A stretch of 23,841 nucleotides of DNA, taken from a virus. Positions 8,055 to 14,756 of this stretch are shown here, in pieces; the stretch's first letter is position 1; each line of letters opens with the position of its first letter. Both the position numbers and the translations under genes were made by a program. The stretch lies in the IMG/VR virus record IMGVR_UViG_3300047461_000086, positions 1 to 23,841 of that record; one strand, 5' to 3'. The notes under the pieces were generated by a model. The model worked only from the letters and a program-made list of their open reading frames with translations. It did no database searches and was not told the DNA's origin.

Positions 8055-10187
8055 TTATCCTCTAAATCTCTGTGATAACATTCCCTGTATTTCTTGTTGA
8101 CTAAACGCAGGTTTATAAGTTTCTATTGGTGTTCTATATATCTTACCTATTTCGTCTCCAAATAAATTTTCTGTTGGAGTACGCTCAGGCATAACTAATT
8201 CTACATCTATATCTGGTCCATCTACATCAGGTCCTTCTGGTGTTTCTCCGTGAGGAAGTGCTTCATCTAGTGCTTGTAAAGCAGGGTCAACGTATTCTTC
8301 TCCAATGTAGTCAAGACCTTCATCTACTAAATCTACTACTGGTTCAGTTACTTGTTGCACAACATCTGCACCTGCTTCTACTACTTCCCCAACAGGTTCA
8401 AGGACATTACCTATTAGTTCAACAGGACCTTCTAGTAAATCCACAGCGGCATCGCCTATGTCTTTTACAATCTGAGGTGTTTCAAAGTCTACATCAGGAA
8501 GTGCGTCAGCAAGTATACCTGCTCCCTCTTTAATTACATCTTCAGCTACACCACCCACGTAATCTTCAATTTCACTTTCAACAGAAGAATCAAAAGCATC
8601 CGAAGCAGAATCTCCTGCAACCCAAGCATCTGTTGTATCGTTTACAATGTTCTGTATAGGAGCAGGAAGTTCAAAGTCAGGGTCAAGACCCAACGTTTCT
8701 TTAACATTAGCAACAAGTTTATCTTCATCTATATCAAGACCTTCAATCGCAGAATCTACAGCAACATTAGCAAGTTCTCCTTTAATAGCACCTGTAAAAG
8801 CCTCTTCTCCACTTTGACCTGAAACAACACCGCCTATAGTATTTGTTGTTATGTTTTGAACTTGCTCTGGTAAGCTACTAAAAACCTCACCAAGAGTTGT
8901 TGTCTGTGCTACTCCTGTTGTTGGGTCTACTTCTCCTGTAGGTATTTCAACACCTGACTCCGCTAACTGGGTGTTTAGTCCTTCAGTTACTCCTTTAACT
9001 ATTTCGCCACCAACATACACTTTACCTGCCGCTTCGAGACCCTCTTCAATATCTCCTGTAGTTATTGTAGTTTTAATCCCTTGAAAAACAGGAGCAAGAT
9101 GAGGATATATTATACTAAGTACATCGAAAGTAAAATTAAGTGCTTTCTCAAAATCATTAGGTTTAGGAGGGTTATCATAAGAATAACTACCATGTGTACC
9201 AAACTCACCAAAAGTAACATTATCTCTAGTAACATCAGGTGCGCCTACAATAGTACCTGTGTTTAACAAGGTTGTTCCTGCTTTACCCTCAAAGCCCCAA
9301 CTAAATGTTTGACCCTGCTCTAAACTTTCAGAATCAAAAGCATCTCCTTCAGCTAGGTTTAGAAAATTTTCTACAACTGCGCCTTGTGCATCAAAGGCTT
9401 GTCTTTGTATACTATTTTCAGAAAGACTGTTGTATAGTTCTACATCTTCAGCTTTGTCAAAATCAAGAGGACCTTGTTCAATAGCTTTTGCTAATGCGTC
9501 TGTTGGATTTTCATCATAAGCGTTTTGCAAAACTTCCATGTACACTTCATCAGCGTGTTCTTTTGCTTCTGCAAGGGTAGTAGCACGGGAAGCATAATTC
9601 TCAACACCGTATTCTTCTAAATCGTCTGCCCACTCTTCTCGTTGGCTTATATTAAACCTAGCATACATCCCTTGAACTTCCAGAGACCACGGGTCTACAT
9701 CACCGTCTAAAAAAGACTGCCACTTTTCTTCTATTTGTTGTCTTTCATTAGGTGTCCATTTATTAGACGCTAACAACGCATCAAACTCTTTTTTAAATTT
9801 TGCTATATCTGCTAAAGAAGGCTCACCAAAATAATCCCAATATCTTATAGCAGGTGTGTCTGTTTCATAATCCCAACTATGAGGAGGTCGTGCCGCAGTT
9901 CCCGTAAGGTAAGGAGCAAGTCCACTACTGTTATATCCAAAACTATCAAAGTTAGTTTTTGCGTCTCCCCAAAATAAATCAGGGTCTGGCTGTACACTAG
10001 CAAGTTCTGCTAATCTTTCTTCTTCTAAATCTAAACGGTCTTGGTGTTCTTGTATTTTACGCTCAAGTTCTTCTTGACGTTCAAGTTCTAGTTGACGTTC
10101 CTTTCTTTCTTGCTCTTGTCTACGAAGTCTTGCTATTCTTTCTTCTTGAGTTTCGTTAGGATTACTTCTGTACCTATTAACTGTCAT
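8055..10187 (-). CDS. Large acidic coiled-coil protein with internal repeats, probably virion-associated
   Basis: 710 aa, strongly acidic. Residues about 12-62 are an almost unbroken Arg/Glu/Gln coiled coil. Residues 70-340 are mixed and aromatic-rich. From about 370 the protein consists of amphipathic helical repeats: residues 439-472 (PEQVQNITTNTIGG...) and 507-540 (PAPIQNIVNDTTDAW...) align with a 68-residue offset, with weaker copies near 371-404 and 570-590. Residues 580-640 are rich in Val, Glu and Asp with little Lys. The last 25 residues end in a basic QRFRG tail. The start shares bases with the holin stop (TAATG). It lies between the lysis-like genes and the adaptor. I do not recognise a named domain and see no enzyme motif. 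A structural or ejected protein is the likeliest reading. Confidence 0.5.
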   Translation of the reverse strand: MTVNRYRSNPNETQEERIARLRRQEQERKERQLELERQEELERKIQEHQDRLDLEEERLAELASVQPDPDLFWGDAKTNFDSFGYNSSGLAPYLTGTAARPPHSWDYETDTPAIRYWDYFGEPSLADIAKFKKEFDALLASNKWTPNERQQIEEKWQSFLDGDVDPWSLEVQGMYARFNISQREEWADDLEEYGVENYASRATTLAEAKEHADEVYMEVLQNAYDENPTDALAKAIEQGPLDFDKAEDVELYNSLSENSIQRQAFDAQGAVVENFLNLAEGDAFDSESLEQGQTFSWGFEGKAGTTLLNTGTIVGAPDVTRDNVTFGEFGTHGSYSYDNPPKPNDFEKALNFTFDVLSIIYPHLAPVFQGIKTTITTGDIEEGLEAAGKVYVGGEIVKGVTEGLNTQLAESGVEIPTGEVDPTTGVAQTTTLGEVFSSLPEQVQNITTNTIGGVVSGQSGEEAFTGAIKGELANVAVDSAIEGLDIDEDKLVANVKETLGLDPDFELPAPIQNIVNDTTDAWVAGDSASDAFDSSVESEIEDYVGGVAEDVIKEGAGILADALPDVDFETPQIVKDIGDAAVDLLEGPVELIGNVLEPVGEVVEAGADVVQQVTEPVVDLVDEGLDYIGEEYVDPALQALDEALPHGETPEGPDVDGPDIDVELVMPERTPTENLFGDEIGKIYRTPIETYKPAFSQQEIQGMLSQRFRG

Positions 10188-10585
10188 TAGCTATCCCTCT
10201 GTACTTTTTTAGTTTTTTCTACAGTTCTCATAGCACCTAAACCTAACATACCCATCAGTACTGGCATCATAGTAGCCATGTCTAGTACAGGGATTTCAAT
10301 GGTAGAATCGGCAAGAGCAAGCGAAAAATTTGCCATCGGGATAAGAATGTACTGACTCGCAAGTCCAATACAACAAGTCCAACCAACAGCAGGTCGCCAA
10401 CCCGACACAAATAGGCTTCGGTGTGCCGCTTCTGTCTTATTAACTTCAAGTTGCGCTTTCGCAAGTTCCTGCGCGTGCTTTTCAGCCATTGTCGAAAGTT
10501 CAAAGGCGATGGCATTCTTCTTGTCTTTATCCTCTATAAATTTGTCAAGTAGTCCCGTGACAGGTCCGATTAGTTGTTGTATCAT
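10187..10585 (-). CDS. Phage holin, 3-TM family (GTA holin type)
   Basis: 132 aa. An N-terminal amphipathic helical region (residues 1-55, Lys/Glu/Ala-rich) is followed by SGWRPAVGWTCCIGLA, the sequence hallmark of the 3-TM holin family also found in gene transfer agents. Two further hydrophobic segments follow: about residues 76-92 (ILIPMANFSLALA) and 98-117 (LDMATMMPVLMGMLGLGAM). The C-terminus is basic (RTVEKTKKVQRDS), as usual for the cytoplasmic tail. Holins make the inner-membrane lesion that triggers lysis. The start ATG has GAGG five bases upstream, overlapping the stop of the preceding gene. No endolysin lies next to it. Confidence 0.8.
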   Translation of the reverse strand: MIQQLIGPVTGLLDKFIEDKDKKNAIAFELSTMAEKHAQELAKAQLEVNKTEAAHRSLFVSGWRPAVGWTCCIGLASQYILIPMANFSLALADSTIEIPVLDMATMMPVLMGMLGLGAMRTVEKTKKVQRDS

Positions 10586-10592
10586 AAATGCC

Positions 10593-11012
10593 TCACTTAA
10601 GGGGATTAGACAAGTAATCCATACCTTGCCATAAATCCTCTACCTCTTTAGTCAATGTTGTTATCTTACTGTCAACATCGCCAATGTCTTCTATTATTAT
10701 TTCAGCCTTAGCTACCGTACCTTTCATAGCCTCTATGTCATTAGCTAGCTTAGAAACGTCTGTATTAAGTTCTAACAGCTTTTCTTGCTGACTTAGTAGG
10801 GTATCTAGCCTTGTGCCTAAAGTCCCTAAATTCTCACGTAAGGGGCTTATATCGGGTATCTTCTTAGACTCTAATGCTTCCAGTCTTGAGTACAAACTAG
10901 ATGCAGTCCAGACAGTCCCACCGATGCTAGTACCTATTGTCATCACAATGGCTATCCACACACCTTTGAATGACGTATTACCTATCTTTAGTTCTGACTT
11001 TTCTAAACTCAT
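10593..11012 (-). CDS. Single-pass membrane protein with coiled coil, lysis-associated or structural
   Basis: 139 aa. A short N-terminal cytoplasmic stretch is followed by one hydrophobic segment (residues about 18-38, VWIAIVMTIGTSIGGTVWTA). The remaining roughly 100 residues form heptad-like helices (LGTRLDTLLSQQEKLLELNT and following). This N-in, C-out anchor plus coiled-coil plan resembles inner-membrane spanins, and the gene directly precedes the holin, but spanins have no reliable sequence signature. The ATG overlaps the stop of the preceding gene (ATGA). It could equally be a membrane-bound virion or exclusion protein. Confidence 0.5.
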   Translation of the reverse strand: MSLEKSELKIGNTSFKGVWIAIVMTIGTSIGGTVWTASSLYSRLEALESKKIPDISPLRENLGTLGTRLDTLLSQQEKLLELNTDVSKLANDIEAMKGTVAKAEIIIEDIGDVDSKITTLTKEVEDLWQGMDYLSNPLK

Positions 11013-11845
11013 AATTCTACGCAGTCAGTCCCATACATAAAGCAACTATAACTCTGTGCTGTAGGACCAGTCAAGTAGTACTCTGACTCACTACCTAAGG
11101 CTAGTACTTCAGCTTCAGACGCATACAAGTCTAAACCAAAGTTCTGACCGTTAAGATAAACTGCTGTAAGGTTTCTAGTAGTGTTATAACCCATAGCTAC
11201 CCATTGAACATTAGCATCATAAAAGATGTTAGTCTGCTCTGCTGTAGTGTTAGCGTTCTCTATACCTTGCTCTAGGAACTCTACAGCTTGTTCGTTACCT
11301 GCTACCGCTAGGAATGCACTAGCGTTGTTAGCGTGTGTCTCAATGTCATCTACAGACTGATTGTACGTGTCTACTTCTTCCTGACTAATTGTCAATACTT
11401 CTATGTTGTCTGCTACAAAAGTCTGTACTTCGGCTTCCTCTTGAGGACTAGATGCTGACTCTGCTACCTCAGCTACTTCCTGTACAGCAATCATGTCAAC
11501 TACTACTTCAGTAAATACACCAATAGCTTCATCCATCATGTCCAACTCAGTGTATGCTTTCTCTTCTAGTACAGCCTGTATATCTCCAAAGGCTTGATAG
11601 TTTGACATATTAGATAATGCACTGTTGTATGCCTGTAGCTGTTCTGCACTAATGTGCGCTGTGCTTGATAACGTACCATCAGACAACCCTGAGCCTGTAT
11701 AAGCGTACTCTTGTGCCGCACCTACAAGTTTAATACCTCTGTCTATCTGGTCAACGATAGCATTGGAGGTGTCAATTAAACTGTCTAACTCACTGCTTTG
11801 TGCTACGGAACTTAGCACTAACAGAGATAATATCATCTTCTTCAT
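11009..11845 (-). CDS. Predicted secreted protein of unknown function
   Basis: 278 aa from ATG 11845, which has AGGAGAGG six bases upstream; a TTG 18 bases earlier is in frame but ignores that site. The N-terminus, MKKMILSLLVLSSVAQSSE, is a classical signal peptide with likely cleavage after SVA or VAQ. The mature protein is acidic and mostly helical, rich in Glu, Ala, Val and Thr, with Asn-Thr sequences in the last third and a C-terminal Cys pair (SCFMYGTDC). No catalytic motif is visible. Its first 56 bases overlap the end of the preceding gene in another frame. Phage-encoded exported proteins beside a holin could serve lysis, exclusion of other phages, or changes to the envelope. None of these is shown by the sequence. 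Confidence 0.6.
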   Translation of the reverse strand: MKKMILSLLVLSSVAQSSELDSLIDTSNAIVDQIDRGIKLVGAAQEYAYTGSGLSDGTLSSTAHISAEQLQAYNSALSNMSNYQAFGDIQAVLEEKAYTELDMMDEAIGVFTEVVVDMIAVQEVAEVAESASSPQEEAEVQTFVADNIEVLTISQEEVDTYNQSVDDIETHANNASAFLAVAGNEQAVEFLEQGIENANTTAEQTNIFYDANVQWVAMGYNTTRNLTAVYLNGQNFGLDLYASEAEVLALGSESEYYLTGPTAQSYSCFMYGTDCVEL

Positions 11846-12413
11846 CTGTGTCCTCTCCTCCAATGTTTAGTATAGTGTTGTACCATTCAGCGTTATCATC
11901 ATAGTCAGGTATATATACTTCTGGTTGTCTCTTCATTACTAGTACTGCACGTTTACCAACAACTAACTTACCGTTGCTTAGTATGGGGCAAGGTGTCCCT
12001 GACAAGAACATACTCTTCCATACTTCTACTGCTTCACACATACGGGCTACTGCGGCTACCTTCATTCCTAAGTCCGATAACAACTTAGCATCTCGTCTAC
12101 GGTCACAGTTAGGGTCTACTTCGTAGCTACCACTACTAAAACCTACGCCTACTGTTTGTAACGAACCACCTGAACCCTTAAGGCAAGTGTCCATACCGTT
12201 TGACATATAGCTAGGACTTACGGCTGAACCTACTGGTATTTCGCTACTACTCCCTGCTCCGTTGTATGTGTTGCTTGTTGATGTGTCCGTTGTAGTGTTG
12301 TTACTATTTGTTGTGCTGTTGTCCCCATGAAACGTATTCAAAGAACCTTCCTGCGTGTTGTCACCCCAAGTAGCTACTGACAACATCATTAGCAAACAAA
12401 ATAGTCTTATCAC
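11790..12413 (-). CDS. Predicted exported Ser/Thr/Asn-rich protein with four cysteines
   Basis: 207 aa if read from GTG 12413, which overlaps the stop of the 52-aa gene (GTGA). An in-frame ATG at 12464 would give 224 aa, with a longer N-terminus lying inside that gene. From the GTG the start is MIRLFCLLMMLSVATWGDN, a signal peptide-like segment. Then comes a low-complexity Asn/Thr/Ser linker. Next is a compact domain with conserved-looking pieces: DTCLKGSGG, NCDRRRDAKLLSDLGMKVAA, VARMCEAVEVW and SGTPCPI. The C-terminus is acidic. The same pattern of pieces, NCER/D...LGMKVAAV..MC...AGTPCP, occurs in uncharacterised proteins of marine phages I know of. The four Cys could pair in the periplasm. 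The role is unknown. Confidence 0.6.
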   Translation of the reverse strand: MIRLFCLLMMLSVATWGDNTQEGSLNTFHGDNSTTNSNNTTTDTSTSNTYNGAGSSSEIPVGSAVSPSYMSNGMDTCLKGSGGSLQTVGVGFSSGSYEVDPNCDRRRDAKLLSDLGMKVAAVARMCEAVEVWKSMFLSGTPCPILSNGKLVVGKRAVLVMKRQPEVYIPDYDDNAEWYNTILNIGGEDTDEEDDIISVSAKFRSTKQ

Positions 12414-12568
12414 TTGCGTAAGTTCTGCACTGTGTCTGATTCCCAGATACGAATACCTAGCCATACTATAGTAAACAAACTAGCCAACGGTGGCAACCAA
12501 GCCGCTAATGACATAATACCAGTTGATGCCGCGGCTAAATCTAAAACTTGTTTCCCTTCTTGAGTCAT
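12410..12568 (-). CDS. Small membrane protein of 52 aa, holin-like or virion-associated
   Basis: A short frame that is easily overlooked. It is supported by a good ribosome site (AAGGAA, seven bases from the ATG at 12568) and by filling the gap between the S74 fibre and the exported protein. It reads MTQEGKQVLDLAAASTG, then a hydrophobic stretch (residues about 17-39, IMSLAAWLPPLASLFTIVWLG), then RIWESDTVQNLRK. The double proline in the centre may break the segment into a hairpin. Similar one-segment peptides with an IWESxTVQ-like tail are, as I recall, common in marine podoviruses near lysis or tail genes. Its stop overlaps the GTG start proposed for the next gene. Function uncertain: small holin, pinholin or minor virion protein. 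Confidence 0.65.
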   Translation of the reverse strand: MTQEGKQVLDLAAASTGIMSLAAWLPPLASLFTIVWLGIRIWESDTVQNLRK

Positions 12569-12578
12569 AGCTAGTTCC

Positions 12579-13604
12579 TTATATCCCTGCTATTATAAAT
12601 GCTAAGAGTTCTGAGTATCTAACTCCCATTCTTGTTTTCTGTGTCGCACCTTCAGGAGCATCTTCTTCTGAAACGTATGACTCACCTTCATGTTCCCACC
12701 AAGTAGTACTAGTAAACACACCGTAGTCGCTTGCGTCTAAACCTTCTGCTTCAAATGCTTCTTGTAAGTCTTGAGCAATAATACCAAAGTGTACTCTAGC
12801 ATCACTACCTTTAGACTCAACAGCACTTCTCCATTTAAACTTGCGGAGTAAACCTTTAGCGGCTACTGCTACTCTTCCTTCTGCTTCTGACAGTCCTTCT
12901 ATGTTTTGCTTTTCATTACGGTCAGAAGTTTGTATTGTACCGTTAGTAGCGTATATGTCATCAAACCTATTAGACGATGTACCTAAATCTACTTCGTCAT
13001 CTTTAGCTAACCCACCCGCAGTAGAAGGTTCTAAACTATGTTGGTTAGCTGAGTAACTTTTAATACGAAGACCGTGATACTCATTAACAAAAGCTAGTAG
13101 TGGGCTTTGTCCGTACTGACCGTAGTAGTAACAGATACCGCCTTTATTAGTATCATTCTCAGTTACATCTATAATCTTTTTTACTGTTGAAGAAGGAACA
13201 TCTAAAGTAATATTAGGGTCAGACGTAGAGTTATTGTCAAAAGTTAAGTCTGTATTAAATACAACATTATTATTAAATATAGTACTACCTGAGCATACTA
13301 GAGTAGAGCAAGTAAGCTGACCGTTTATTTCAAAACCAGTACTAGATAAAGTAGCGCGGTTAATGCCACCAGTATAGAAAAACATTTTATCTACATAGTG
13401 GTTATACTTTACTTGTCCTGCTTTAGCGTTTAACCTATCTCCAAAAAATATATTACCACTAGAAACTTCATGGCTAAGAATACTTAAACCCGCTTGGGCA
13501 CGTACATTACCACCGTTTTCAATAATAAGACCGTCTGCTCTGTTATCTGCTACTGCTACTTGCGCTATAGATTGTTGTATATGTATAGGGTCTGAAGTTG
13601 ACAT
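12579..13604 (-). CDS. Tail fibre/spike with self-cleaving S74 intramolecular chaperone
   Basis: 341 aa. Residues 1-205 are Asn/Ser/Thr-rich beta sequence, fitting a trimeric fibre or spike. Residues 206-341 are a Peptidase_S74 (endosialidase-type) chaperone domain: DLGTSSNRFDDIYATNGTIQ leads into TSDRNEK. The Ser227-Lys232 pair has the spacing of the known catalytic dyad. VHFGIIAQDL (271-280) and the terminal GVRYSELLAFIIAGI match the family. The domain helps the fibre to trimerise, then cuts itself off just before Ser227, leaving about 226 mature residues. It lacks the QTIK-type N-terminus of its neighbours. It starts one base after the stop of the 67-aa gene and ends the fibre cluster. The domain call is firm; the receptor is unknown. 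Confidence 0.88.
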   Translation of the reverse strand: MSTSDPIHIQQSIAQVAVADNRADGLIIENGGNVRAQAGLSILSHEVSSGNIFFGDRLNAKAGQVKYNHYVDKMFFYTGGINRATLSSTGFEINGQLTCSTLVCSGSTIFNNNVVFNTDLTFDNNSTSDPNITLDVPSSTVKKIIDVTENDTNKGGICYYYGQYGQSPLLAFVNEYHGLRIKSYSANQHSLEPSTAGGLAKDDEVDLGTSSNRFDDIYATNGTIQTSDRNEKQNIEGLSEAEGRVAVAAKGLLRKFKWRSAVESKGSDARVHFGIIAQDLQEAFEAEGLDASDYGVFTSTTWWEHEGESYVSEEDAPEGATQKTRMGVRYSELLAFIIAGI

Positions 13605-13605
13605 A

Positions 13606-13809
13606 TTATATGCTCTCCATTTCTACTATTCTATACTTATTACCACGCTTGTCTAATGCTTTAAATACACCAATAACAGAATCATCGTCAGCGTAGGTTT
13701 CTTTAAGTTCTTCATACTTAGCATCTATGTTAGTGTTTTCATCATAACCACCTACTTCAACTCTAACTAGTTTACCCTCAGAATTTAGTTGTTCGTAACC
13801 TACAATCAT
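13606..13809 (-). CDS. Small protein of unknown function in the fibre operon
   Basis: 67 aa, acidic, with mixed strands and helices: MIVGYEQLNSEGKLVRVEVG, then a helical KYEELKETYADDD, then VFKALDKRGNKYRIVEMESI. There is no signal peptide or membrane segment. Its ATG overlaps the stop of the 299-aa fibre gene (ATGA), and its stop lies one base before the S74 fibre start, so it is surely translated with them. A fibre assembly helper or small tail protein is possible, but no family is recognised. Confidence 0.55.
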   Translation of the reverse strand: MIVGYEQLNSEGKLVRVEVGGYDENTNIDAKYEELKETYADDDSVIGVFKALDKRGNKYRIVEMESI

Positions 13810-14705
13810 ACTGGTACTCCTGTAATCTTGACTCGATGTTCTACGTGTTGGGCATTGTCCCCTGCTGTAGAAATTTCTCTGGCTTGTAGTCTATAATCTA
13901 AAGCTTGATTAGTGACACCTACTTTAACTTTAACAGTCTCAGTTCTATTAAGGCTAGCTACATAATCATTACCATACTGGTCAAGAGTAATTGTTTTAAG
14001 AGTTCTCCAAGTGCCAGTGGATGTACTAAAGCCCTCTAAAGAGAAGTAAATAGTACGAGTACCTGAAGTAAACATACTTCCATATTGAGTAGAGTAAGCT
14101 ACATAAGTTTTATTAGCTGATGGGTCATAATAATATTCAAGAGGAGTTTTAACAGAGTATTGAGTTGCTGTTGAACTGGTTGCTATAGCTGTAGCATCGC
14201 CTATATACTTTGTTATGTTACCCTCAAAAGATATTCGATGGCAACTAGTACCTCCTAAAGTTACAAACGCAACGTGTGTTGCTGTAAAAGAATCCCTTTG
14301 TATTGCAACTCCACCGTTTTGTCCTCTTACCTGTAAATAAAACTCAATGTCATTTATTATGTTAAATCCACTTGCACCGTCTGTATACTTAACATCTACA
14401 GTTACCTCAGCCTCTACAGCGTGTTTACTGTTATAATCTGTAGCCTTATACTGATTCTGAAATGATAAAGTCTGAAAAGAAGTTGTTAAGTTAAGCAGTC
14501 TAAAAGTATGAAAATCTTCAACAACAGGGTCTTTTCGGTCTGGGTTTACTTCAACAATGTCAAGACCATTTGGATTACTTCTCTTAATGTACATCTTACC
14601 GTGGTAAGTGTTGATTGCCACCTCGCCAAGCTCTAGGTCATTTGTTGTTGGTATTCCGCTAGAGCCTGACTGGGATGACCTTTTTAATTTAATTGTTTGT
14701 GCCAT
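13806..14705 (-). CDS. Fibre protein with QTIKLKRSS N-terminal module
   Basis: 299 aa. The first 45 residues (MAQTIKLKRSSQSG, then LELGEVAINTYHGKMYIKR) match the start of the 673-aa fibre upstream (MGQTIQIKRSSGTD...LAEGELAYGHFGDSAGKLVIGR). Both have an Arg-Ser-Ser turn, an ELGE/EGEL motif and a short strand. This module is frequent at the N-termini of cyanophage and marine phage structural proteins and probably attaches them to the virion. The rest is beta-rich with many Tyr and Thr, including TSTGTWRTLKTITLDQYGND, and could be a receptor-binding head. AAAAGGAG lies nine bases before the ATG, which sits inside a palindrome. Confidence 0.7.
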   Translation of the reverse strand: MAQTIKLKRSSQSGSSGIPTTNDLELGEVAINTYHGKMYIKRSNPNGLDIVEVNPDRKDPVVEDFHTFRLLNLTTSFQTLSFQNQYKATDYNSKHAVEAEVTVDVKYTDGASGFNIINDIEFYLQVRGQNGGVAIQRDSFTATHVAFVTLGGTSCHRISFEGNITKYIGDATAIATSSTATQYSVKTPLEYYYDPSANKTYVAYSTQYGSMFTSGTRTIYFSLEGFSTSTGTWRTLKTITLDQYGNDYVASLNRTETVKVKVGVTNQALDYRLQAREISTAGDNAQHVEHRVKITGVPV

Positions 14706-14739
14706 ATATATGGACTCCTTTTACATTGCGTATATACGC
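14702..14739. repeat. Two 12-bp palindromes between fibre genes, one over a start codon
   Basis: CCATATATATGG (14702-14713) is a perfect palindrome that contains the ATG of the 299-aa gene. GCGTATATACGC (14728-14739) is a second perfect palindrome, 14 bases away. The ribosome site AAAAGGAG lies between them. They occupy most of the 51-base gap between the two fibre genes. Both arms are AT-rich with no loop, so they are more suited to protein binding or weak RNA pairing than to termination. No function is shown. Confidence 0.5.
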
Positions 14740-14756
14740 GGAGTTAGTTTAGTTTA

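Noticed and set aside
11846-11863. TTG 11863 as the start of the 278-aa secreted protein
   Set aside because: The ATG at 11845 has the ribosome site at correct distance and puts the signal peptide at the very N-terminus; the TTG lies inside that site region.
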